Part shown: positions 1 to 5,238 of the stretch, piece by piece
How the letters are laid out: every line of letters begins with the position of its first letter
Numbering within the stretch: the stretch's first letter is position 1
DNA from: Chitinophagaceae bacterium
Lineage (GTDB): Bacteria; Bacteroidota; Bacteroidia; Chitinophagales; Chitinophagaceae
DNA length: 5,592 nucleotides
Assembly (NCBI GenBank): GCA_947447815.1
Contig: CANFLJ010000143.1
Span: 1 to 5,592 of the forward strand
Reading direction: 5' to 3'
Position numbers and translations under genes: made by a program
The notes under the pieces: model-generated
What the model was told of the DNA's origin: nothing
Database searches by the model: none
The model's input: the letters and a program-made list of their open reading frames with translations, nothing else

Positions 1-33
1 GCCGCATTAAAAGAAGAGAATTCCACTACATAA
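1..33 (+). CDS. C-terminal tail of an upstream gene (partial)
   Basis: The frame is open from the window edge and reads AALKEENSTT before a TAA at 31-33, so this may be the last ten residues of a gene cut by the left edge. The gap to the permease start is 15 bases, the spacing of an operon. ATPase-less MacB-type permeases are usually encoded just after their ATP-binding subunit or a HlyD-type adaptor, so one of these is the likely identity. Ten residues are too few to decide, and a chance open frame cannot be excluded. Confidence 0.45.
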   Translation, partial: AALKEENSTT

Positions 34-48
34 AGTAAATCTTAGACT

Positions 49-1275
49 ATGAAATTCGTCAACTTATTTCGTATAGCATACCGTTCCTTGAACAGGAACA
101 AAATGCGTAGTTTTCTTACCATGTTGGGTATCATTATTGGCGTAGCCTCTGTAATAGCCATGCTTGCTATTGGACAGGGTTCCAGTCAAACTATCAAGAC
201 CTCTATTGCCAGTCTTGGTACCAACACAATTATGGTTATCCCTGGCGCTACCAATTCCGGTGGTGTTCAGCAGGGCGCAGGCACTCATCAGACTCTTACG
301 GTGGAAGATATAGCGGCCATTGCTACCAACTGCGAACTGGTGAAGTATGTATCTCCTGTAGATCAGAAAAAAGTGCAGGTAATCAATGGTCCTCTCAACT
401 GGAATACCACCATCGTTGGGGTGAATAACGATTATATGGCTATTCGTTCTCTCGTGATTACTAAAGGTGGCGGTTTTACTGCTGCCGATGATAAGGCTGC
501 AGCCAAAGTTTGTCTTGTAGGACTAACCGTGGTGCTTAACTTATTTGGCGATGAAAATATAGATCCAATAGGGCAGATAATTCGTATCAATAGTATTCCT
601 GTCAAAATCATTGGTGTACTCTCCCGAATGGGACAGAATACTTTTGGTCAGGATCAGGATGATATCATTATTGCTCCTTTTTCTACAGTGCAGAAAAGGA
701 TGATGGCCTCCTCTAATTTTGTAAATAGTATATGGGCTGCTGGCAGAACCGAAGCCGAGATTCCCGATGCAGTAGATGAGATTACCAGACTACTGCGCGA
801 GAAGCATAAGATAGCCCCTTCCGATGATAATGATTTTACAGTACGTACCCAATCCGAGCTTAGCAATATCTTTGGTTCTATCTCTAAAGTAATGACCATC
901 CTCCTTGCCAGTATTGCCGGTATTTCATTGCTGGTGGGTGGTATAGGTATCATGAATATTATGCTGGTATCTGTTACCGAACGTACCCGCGAAATAGGTA
1001 TACGCATGGCTATTGGCGCCCGCGGAAACGATGTGTTGGCTCAGTTTGTAATCGAGTCAGTACTTATCAGCGTAGTAGGGGGCATCATTGGTATTTTACT
1101 TGGTATTGCCGTGTCCGAAACAGTAGCCATCTTAGGCGGTTGGCCAGTCGTGGTTACGCTTCCTTCCATTCTCTTATCCTTCCTATTTGCATCGGCTATT
1201 GGTCTCTTCTTTGGCTGGTATCCAGCAAGGAAAGCAGCTGCGTTGAATCCTATAGATGCGTTAAGGTATGAGTAG
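49..1275 (+). CDS. MacB/FtsX-type ABC transporter permease
   Basis: Inner-membrane permease of a MacB-like (type VII) ABC transporter, 408 residues. These proteins do not form a channel; they pass ATPase movement across the membrane to a periplasmic adaptor and TolC-like duct for export of lipoproteins, peptides or drugs. A short cytoplasmic helix precedes TM1 (about 20-42). The MacB periplasmic core follows (about 45-275), then the FtsX domain with three membrane segments (about 281-309, 337-359, 368-390). The loop after TM2, with TERTREIGIRMAIGAR, is the usual coupling region that contacts the ATPase. The C-terminus ending in PIDALRYE is typical of the family. There is no nucleotide-binding domain, so the ATPase must be a separate protein, probably encoded upstream. 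Length is normal and the gene looks intact. The start has no clear Shine-Dalgarno, as is usual in Bacteroidota. The substrate cannot be read from the sequence. Confidence 0.93.
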   Translation: MKFVNLFRIAYRSLNRNKMRSFLTMLGIIIGVASVIAMLAIGQGSSQTIKTSIASLGTNTIMVIPGATNSGGVQQGAGTHQTLTVEDIAAIATNCELVKYVSPVDQKKVQVINGPLNWNTTIVGVNNDYMAIRSLVITKGGGFTAADDKAAAKVCLVGLTVVLNLFGDENIDPIGQIIRINSIPVKIIGVLSRMGQNTFGQDQDDIIIAPFSTVQKRMMASSNFVNSIWAAGRTEAEIPDAVDEITRLLREKHKIAPSDDNDFTVRTQSELSNIFGSISKVMTILLASIAGISLLVGGIGIMNIMLVSVTERTREIGIRMAIGARGNDVLAQFVIESVLISVVGGIIGILLGIAVSETVAILGGWPVVVTLPSILLSFLFASAIGLFFGWYPARKAAALNPIDALRYE

Positions 1276-1343
1276 GCAAAGAGACAATAGGAATTCAAAT
1301 ACAAAGCACAAAGGCACTAAGTAAAACAATAAATAAAAATATA

Positions 1344-1517
1344 ATGAGCATTAAAATAATCGAATCAGATAGTATTGCCAGTTTAGAGTTAGCCGTAAAT
1401 AGTTTTATACAATTAGGAGGAACTTCCATGCAAGTAGGAAATGTAACTGTTGGAACCTATGTAAATAATGAAAATATAAAGTATTATGCAACAGTATTCT
1501 ATAAAAGCATAAACTAA
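1344..1517 (+). CDS. small DUF1737-like protein, 57 residues
   Basis: A complete short frame, ATG at 1344-1346 to TAA at 1515-1517, encoding a 57-residue protein that starts MSIKIIESDSIASLELAV. The layout is: a first beta strand (SIKIIES), an amphipathic helix (SIASLELAVNSFIQLGG), a strand (MQVGNVTVGTYV), a polar turn (NNEN), then a last strand (KYYATVFYKS). That order, with VN-x-F/L-I in the helix and an aromatic-rich final strand, resembles DUF1737 and similar tiny cytoplasmic domains. The usual Trp after the helix is absent, so the assignment is by resemblance only. It has no signal peptide or membrane segment. It lies 68 bases after the permease in the same direction and could be the end of that transcript. 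No function is known to me. The repeat element follows about 40 bases beyond its stop. The alternative is a chance ORF, but its composition is unlike random AT-rich DNA. Confidence 0.6.
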   Translation: MSIKIIESDSIASLELAVNSFIQLGGTSMQVGNVTVGTYVNNENIKYYATVFYKSIN

Positions 1518-1557
1518 AGACAGCAGATAAAAGTGGATTAGCCCAACCGTTTGCAGT

Positions 1558-1637
1558 GCTCTCTGTCCTCTGTATTTTGTTATTAAAGAATACGCCTTGC
1601 AACGCTGTGATGCCGTGGCTCTGTGGTTCAACGTATT
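1558..1637 (+). repeat. dispersed intergenic repeat, copy A
   Basis: The right-hand part matches copies at 2369-2460 and 3902-3982: TATTAAAGAATACGCC, then TGCAAC (1598-1603), a 15-base variable tract, then CTCTGTGGTTCAA (1619-1631). The left part (1551-1580) is only loosely like the palindrome module of the other copies and has lost its symmetry. It fills most of the gap between the small ORF and the peroxidase gene. Strand is given by convention, since all three copies read the same way on the plus strand. Confidence 0.8.
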
Positions 1638-1660
1638 AACTTAAACGCCTCCTAAAACAA

Positions 1661-1693
1661 TTTCGGTACAAAAACTGTTCTATCCTATATTTG
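1661..1693 (+). promoter_or_regulatory. candidate Bacteroidota-type promoter for the peroxidase
   Basis: TATATTTG at 1686-1693 fits the Bacteroidota -7 consensus TAnnTTTG exactly. TTTC at 1661-1664 is a one-mismatch -33 box (consensus TTTG) with 21 bases between the boxes. The ATG at 1698 is only four bases after the -7 box, so transcription would begin on or just after that start codon. Either the mRNA is leaderless, translation starts at the second ATG (1722), or the match is chance in AT-rich DNA. Confidence 0.4.
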
Positions 1694-1697
1694 AAAT

Positions 1698-2237
1698 ATG
1701 TATAAATACATCATCACTATTATGGCTATCATTTCCCTTTCCTCTTTTTCGCAAAAGAGTGATATTACCAGCATTCATCAGTTTACGGTTACTTCAATAG
1801 ATGGAGGTACCATCAACTTTGCCGATTTCAAAGGGAAGAAGATACTCGTAGTCAATACTGCATCCAAATGTGGTTTTACGTATCAGTACGAAGGTTTGGA
1901 AAAGTTGTATCAAACATACAAAGACAAGCTGGTAATAGTAGGCTTCCCTTGCAATCAGTTTCTGGCACAGGATCCCGGTACCAACGAAACTATCAACAGC
2001 TTTTGCAAGAAGAATTATGGAGTTACTTTTCCATTAGCAGCCAAGATACATGTAAGAGGCAAGGATAAAGCGCCTATCTACAAATGGTTATGCAACAAAA
2101 AAGAGAATGGAGTATTAGATGCAACTATCACCTGGAACTTCAATAAGTTTATCTTAGACGAAGAAGGGCATCTCCTCGAACATTTCTCCAGCAATACCAA
2201 ACCCGATAGCGACAAAATACTGAAATGGCTTAAATAA
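1698..2237 (+). CDS. secreted thioredoxin-type glutathione peroxidase
   Basis: Thiol peroxidase of the GPx family, 179 residues, reducing hydrogen peroxide or lipid hydroperoxides. All four catalytic positions are present: peroxidatic Cys58 in NTASKCGFT (Cys, not selenocysteine), Gln91 after FPCNQF, and Trp146-Asn147 in ITWNFNKF. Cys103 in NSFCKKNYGVTFP sits where the resolving Cys lies in thioredoxin-dependent GPx proteins, so thioredoxin rather than glutathione is the likely reductant. The usual Gln-Glu-Pro is Gln-Asp-Pro here, a mild change. Residues 1-19 (MYKYIITIMAIISLSSFSQ) look like a Sec signal peptide with no lipobox Cys, which places the enzyme in the periplasm. The start at 1698 is preferred because Met9 would leave too short a hydrophobic segment. 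It stands alone between two repeat copies, converges with the MFS gene and may have its own promoter just upstream. The family call is firm; export is inferred. Confidence 0.93.
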   Translation: MYKYIITIMAIISLSSFSQKSDITSIHQFTVTSIDGGTINFADFKGKKILVVNTASKCGFTYQYEGLEKLYQTYKDKLVIVGFPCNQFLAQDPGTNETINSFCKKNYGVTFPLAAKIHVRGKDKAPIYKWLCNKKENGVLDATITWNFNKFILDEEGHLLEHFSSNTKPDSDKILKWLK

Positions 2238-2260
2238 ATTCAACATCAATTAAAAGGTAC

Positions 2261-2325
2261 ATCCAACACTCACAAGTATCCGCTAAACAGCTTTAGCTGT
2301 TCTCTGCGCCCTCTGTATTTGTATT
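2261..2325 (+). repeat. dispersed repeat copy B, 5' palindrome module
   Basis: Bases 2261-2304 match 3863-3906 at 42 of 44 positions by eye. The module holds the perfect 16-base palindrome AACAGCTTTAGCTGTT (2286-2301). It is followed by TTCTCTGCGC (2300-2309), which recurs 69 bases later at 2369-2378. It begins 23 bases after the peroxidase stop codon. The palindrome could form a hairpin in the peroxidase 3' region, but no U-tract follows, so it is not a convincing intrinsic terminator. Confidence 0.85.
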
Positions 2326-2327
2326 TC

Positions 2328-2355
2328 ATTCAACACTTAAAATTCAACATTTAAA
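2328..2355 (+). repeat. tandem 14-base repeat inside copy B
   Basis: Two adjacent copies of ATTCAACAyTTAAA, at 2328-2341 and 2342-2355, differ at one base. They sit in the extra segment that separates the two modules of copy B; copy C lacks this segment and has its modules joined directly. The pair looks like a small expansion or insertion within the element. Confidence 0.75.
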
Positions 2356-2368
2356 ATAAAGAAATGTA

Positions 2369-2460
2369 TTCTCTGCGCACTCTGAGTAACTGTATTTGTA
2401 TTAAAAGAATACGCCGTGCAACGCTCTGTCTCTGTGTCTCTGTGGTTCAATGTTCTGTAT
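2369..2460 (+). repeat. dispersed repeat copy B, 3' module
   Basis: This begins with a second copy of TTCTCTGCGC, then TGTATTTGTATTAAAAGAA, ACGCCGTGCAAC, a 15-base variable tract (2423-2437), and CTCTGTGGTTCAA (2438-2450). Core words and spacing equal those in copies A and C. A short open frame (2364-2552) runs through it but is composed of repeat sequence and shows no protein character. It lies in the 311-base gap between the convergent peroxidase and MFS genes, which holds no supported gene. Confidence 0.85.
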
Positions 2461-2465
2461 TCCTA

Positions 2466-2496
2466 ACGACTCACGATAAAAAATCACGACTCACGA
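2466..2496 (+). repeat. short direct repeat ACGACTCACGA
   Basis: ACGACTCACGA occurs at 2466-2476 and again at 2486-2496, separated by TAAAAAATC. The rest of the gap to the MFS stop (2497-2548) holds short stutters such as TTCAACTTTGAA and TTTCAAACTCCTTGAA. I see no convincing intrinsic terminator for either convergent gene here. Confidence 0.7.
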
Positions 2497-2548
2497 CAAC
2501 AATATTCAACTTTGAACTGCTGAAACCTTTCAAACTCCTTGAACCGTA

Positions 2549-3766
2549 TTAATGATGATCAAATTTCGTAAGCGTTCTATAAGTAAATATTAAACTTACC
2601 AACGTAAGAATAGCGCCCACTAAAAACGACACCCCCGGAAAATAGACGAAACTATCTTTACTCGTAAAGAAGGCAAACAAGTTAGTCATTAACGGAGGAC
2701 CAATGATGGACGTAAAGCTCATCAGGCTTGTTTGAATGCCTTGTATTTCCCCTTGTTCGTTATCATTCACATGGTTCGATATAATCCCTTGCAATGCAGG
2801 CCCAGCAATACCACCCAGACAATAAGGAACTAGGTACACAAACATCAGCCAGCCTTCCTTACAGAATGCGAACAGTACAAAACCAGTTATATACAACGAG
2901 AACCCGACAAAAACCGATTTCTTAAGTCCAATTTTAGGGTTTATATATCTTATCAGTCCACCCTGTACTATTGCCACCAGCAAGCCTACAAATCCCAATG
3001 AGTAGCCCACATAAGCCTCATTCCAGTGGAATACCTCCATACAGAAAAACGACCAGTTGCTTTGTACAGCATGCGATGCTACATATATAAAGAATAAGGA
3101 GCCTAATAATCCACCCACTAAAGGATATTTCTTAATTTGTTTAATCGCACCCAATGGGTTAGCTCGTTTAATATCAAACGGACGCCTGTTCTCTTTACTC
3201 AACGATTCCGGTAGAATAAAGTATCCGTATAGCCAGTTAATGAACGAAACTATTGCCGCAGCAATAAACGGTACCCGCGGACCAAACTGTCCCATTACAC
3301 CACCTATTACCGGGCCTATTATAAAGCCCAGTCCAAATGCAGCCCCAATCATACCAAAGTTCTGTGCCTTTTTCTCTGGCGTACTCACATCAGCAATGTA
3401 GGCCGCAGCCGTAGTAAAGCTTGCACCCAGTATACCCGCAAATATTCTACCTATAAACAACCACATAATATTAGGTGCAAAAGCAAGTATCAGGTAGTCT
3501 ATTCCAAACCCGAATAAAGAGCAGAGCAAAATAGGCCTTCTGCCAAACTTGTCGCTCAGGTTGCCCAGTACCGGAGAAAACAGAAACTGCATCAGCGAAA
3601 AGCTAAACAATAGCCATCCACCATACACCGATGCTTCACTCAGGTTGCCATGTATCAGTTGGGTAATCAGTTTAGGCATTACAGGAATAATAATACCAAA
3701 TCCTATTACGTCCAGCAGTAGTGTAATGAATATAAAGCCAATAGCAGGTTTCTTATTTTTAAACAT
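2549..3766 (-). CDS. TCR/Tet-family MFS efflux transporter
   Basis: Inner-membrane proton-coupled exporter of the DHA1 (TetA-like) family, 405 residues with about twelve hydrophobic segments. Asp19 lies in TM1 (DVIGFGIIIPVMPKL). Motif A is GNLSDKFGRRP at 68-78. Asp90 in TM3 (GIDYLILAFAP) matches an essential Asp of TetA, and IGRIFAGILGAS at 105-116 has the conserved Arg107. Motif C is around 138-156 (GxGFIIGPVIGG). The second half keeps the family's PALQGIIS, EQGEIQG and IIGPPL signatures. The TM9 acidic residue of true TetA pumps appears to be Tyr292, so tetracycline export should not be assumed. The start at 3766 (MFKNKKPAIGF) fits the family; an ATG at 3808 would add 14 residues not expected in it. 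The gene is convergent with the peroxidase. The 96 bases before it show only a one-mismatch -7 box (3857-3850). The substrate is unknown. Confidence 0.92.
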   Translation of the reverse strand: MFKNKKPAIGFIFITLLLDVIGFGIIIPVMPKLITQLIHGNLSEASVYGGWLLFSFSLMQFLFSPVLGNLSDKFGRRPILLCSLFGFGIDYLILAFAPNIMWLFIGRIFAGILGASFTTAAAYIADVSTPEKKAQNFGMIGAAFGLGFIIGPVIGGVMGQFGPRVPFIAAAIVSFINWLYGYFILPESLSKENRRPFDIKRANPLGAIKQIKKYPLVGGLLGSLFFIYVASHAVQSNWSFFCMEVFHWNEAYVGYSLGFVGLLVAIVQGGLIRYINPKIGLKKSVFVGFSLYITGFVLFAFCKEGWLMFVYLVPYCLGGIAGPALQGIISNHVNDNEQGEIQGIQTSLMSFTSIIGPPLMTNLFAFFTSKDSFVYFPGVSFLVGAILTLVSLIFTYRTLTKFDHH

Positions 3767-3862
3767 AGTTCTAATCAATTCAGCGGCATAAATAAAGTAA
3801 AAAAGCAAATAGCCATAATAAATTATTTAAATGATAAAGAATTTCAATTCAAACTAAACCAT

Positions 3863-3982
3863 ATCCACCACTCACAAGCATCCGCTAAACAGCTTTAGCT
3901 GTTCTCCCTGCTCTCTGTATTAAAAGAAAACGCAGTGCAACTCCCTGCCGCCGTGCCTCTGTGGTTCAATGTATTCTGTATT
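3863..3982 (+). repeat. dispersed intergenic repeat, copy C
   Basis: The most compact full copy. The 5' module (3863-3906) carries the AACAGCTTTAGCTGTT palindrome (3888-3903) and is joined directly to the 3' module: TATTAAAAGAAAACGC, TGCAAC (3936-3941), a 15-base variable tract (3942-3956), then CTCTGTGGTTCAA (3957-3969). It sits in the 351-base gap between two minus-strand genes, so relative to the flanking genes it is inverted compared with copy A. The gap otherwise holds the MFS upstream region (3767-3862), a terminator and a hairpin, and no gene. Confidence 0.85.
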
Positions 3983-3988
3983 TCCCAC

Positions 3989-4016
3989 AAAAAAGCCCAC
4001 AGAAAAATCCGCAGGC
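3989..4016 (-). terminator. intrinsic terminator of the alkene reductase unit
   Basis: Read on the minus strand this is GCCTGCGGA, loop TTTT, TCTGTGGGC, then TTTTTT. The RNA pairs over nine positions, six Watson-Crick and three G-U, and is followed directly by a U-run. On the plus strand the three G-U pairs become C-A mismatches, so it acts in one direction. It lies about 100 bases after the alkene reductase stop, and transcription would end just before repeat copy C. Confidence 0.75.
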
Positions 4017-4023
4017 CGTATAG

Positions 4024-4050
4024 GTTATACTCATGTGCCGCAAGTATAAC
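4024..4050. repeat. inverted repeat in the alkene reductase 3' region
   Basis: Perfect 8-base arms GTTATACT (4024-4031) and AGTATAAC (4043-4050) enclose an 11-base loop. It lies between the alkene reductase stop and the terminator, so it would be transcribed as a 3'-UTR hairpin. There is no U-tract on either side, so it is not itself a terminator. A protein-binding site is possible, but no promoter is evident nearby. Confidence 0.55.
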
Positions 4051-4117
4051 AAACTCTTTAAAAACTAATATATTTAACCATAAAACAATGTAACAATAAA
4101 ACCATTAATCTATTAAC

Positions 4118-5227
4118 CTATGCCAGCTCCAGCACCACAGGCACTTTAAAGTTTGGATAGTCCGTATACCCAATGGCATCAGCGGTATAGAATAAGTCTG
4201 TTTTAAGATTCTGCGATAGTTCCTGTCCATGTTCCATTCTCGATACCAGGTCAGGATTATTTATAAATGGTCTGCCAAAACCTACCAGGTCGCAAAGGCC
4301 GCTTTCAATATCCGCTTCCGCACTCTCTTTGTTGTATCCACCACAGATAATCAATGTTTGTCTGAAGTTCTGACGAATCAATTGTTTTATTTCAATCGGA
4401 ACAGTAGGCGCACCCATCGCAGAATGATCCACAAGATGAATATACAGGATGCCTAGTTTATTCAGCTCTTTCGAAAGGTAATCATAGGTAGCATCTATCT
4501 CCGGATAGTTAGGCATATCGCCAGCCACACCGTATGGAGACAAGCGGATACCTGTTTTATCTTTACCAATAGCGTCAGACACTTCCTTTGCCACTTCCAG
4601 TACAAACCTACAACGGTTCTCCATGCTGCCATCATATTTATCGGTACGTACATTACTGTGAGGAGATAGAAATTCTTCCAGCAGATAACCATTAGCACCA
4701 TGCAGTTCTACGCCATCAAAACCTGCCGACATCGCATTCTTTGCAGCGGTTACAAATTCTGCTTTCGTCATATCTATTTCAGCCGGAGTCATAGCAATAG
4801 GAGTGGGGTAGTCCTGCATGCCTTTAGCATCTGTCCACATTTGTCCGGAAGCTTTTACTGCCGACGGTGCCAGTATTTCTGCGCCCTCACCCATATTCAG
4901 AATATGACTAATCCTGCCCGTATGCATCAACTGAATAAATATTCTTCCACCGCATTTATGTACCGCCTCGGTTATCTTTCTCCATCCCAGTACTTGTGCT
5001 TCATTAAATATGCCCGGTATACGCGCATAGCCCAGTCCATTAGGCGATGGCGATGTACCTTCCGCAATAATCAATCCTGCTGATGATCTTTGCTGATAGT
5101 ATACCACCATCAAATCGTTCGGTATATTTCCTATCGCACGGCAGCGTGTCATAGGTGCCATAACTATTCGATTCTTCAAGTTCATTTTGCCCATTTCAAT
5201 AGCAGCAAATAAGGTATTCTTTTTCAT
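4118..5227 (-). CDS. Old Yellow Enzyme family alkene reductase
   Basis: FMN-dependent ene-reductase (classical OYE/NemA-like), 369 residues forming a TIM barrel. Such enzymes use NAD(P)H to reduce C=C bonds of enals, enones and maleimides, and often nitro compounds. Visible FMN and active-site residues: Thr27 in MAPMTR (the flavin-tuning Thr of classical members), Gln99 in IQLMHTGR, His176 and Asn179 in HGANGYLLEEFLSP (substrate-binding pair), and Tyr181 (proton-donor position). Others are Arg228 in GIRLSPYG, and Gly296-Gly297 and Arg319 in GFGRPF for the FMN phosphate. The C-terminal GYTDYP is also typical. Length is normal and it is soluble, with no signal peptide. The start at 5227 leaves the expected lead before NRIVMAP and lies 11 bases after the SOUL gene's stop, so the two are almost certainly co-transcribed. 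The physiological substrate is not known; detoxification of electrophiles is the common role. Confidence 0.95.
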   Translation of the reverse strand: MKKNTLFAAIEMGKMNLKNRIVMAPMTRCRAIGNIPNDLMVVYYQQRSSAGLIIAEGTSPSPNGLGYARIPGIFNEAQVLGWRKITEAVHKCGGRIFIQLMHTGRISHILNMGEGAEILAPSAVKASGQMWTDAKGMQDYPTPIAMTPAEIDMTKAEFVTAAKNAMSAGFDGVELHGANGYLLEEFLSPHSNVRTDKYDGSMENRCRFVLEVAKEVSDAIGKDKTGIRLSPYGVAGDMPNYPEIDATYDYLSKELNKLGILYIHLVDHSAMGAPTVPIEIKQLIRQNFRQTLIICGGYNKESAEADIESGLCDLVGFGRPFINNPDLVSRMEHGQELSQNLKTDLFYTADAIGYTDYPNFKVPVVLELA

Positions 5228-5238
5228 GTTATTTCTTT

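Noticed and set aside
1405..1631. Overlapping minus-strand open frames of 65 and 72 codons
   Set aside because: They run across repeat copy A and antisense to the small ORF, and their translations resemble no family.
2286..2301. Palindrome after the peroxidase gene as an intrinsic terminator
   Set aside because: The stem is short and AT-balanced and is followed by CTCTGCGCC, not a U-run; the same palindrome at 3888-3903 is not at a gene end on that strand.
2364..2552. 62-codon plus-strand open frame
   Set aside because: It is built from repeat copy B and the short stutters after it, has a low-complexity Cys/Leu/Thr-rich product, and shows no protein family character.
3057..3401. 114-codon plus-strand open frame antisense to the MFS gene
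   Set aside because: It is a shadow frame: the minus-strand gene carries clear MFS motifs over the same bases.
2549..3808. MFS gene starting at the ATG at 3808
   Set aside because: The 14 extra residues (MLFYFIYAAELIRT) do not fit the family N-terminus, whereas MFKNKKPAIGF at 3766 does.
1558..3982. CRISPR array or insertion sequence
   Set aside because: The repeats are few, far apart and divergent, with no unique spacers of uniform length, no cas genes, no transposase and no terminal inverted repeats with target duplications.
4700..5083. 127-codon plus-strand open frame
   Set aside because: It is wholly antisense to the well-supported alkene reductase gene and its product shows no family motif.
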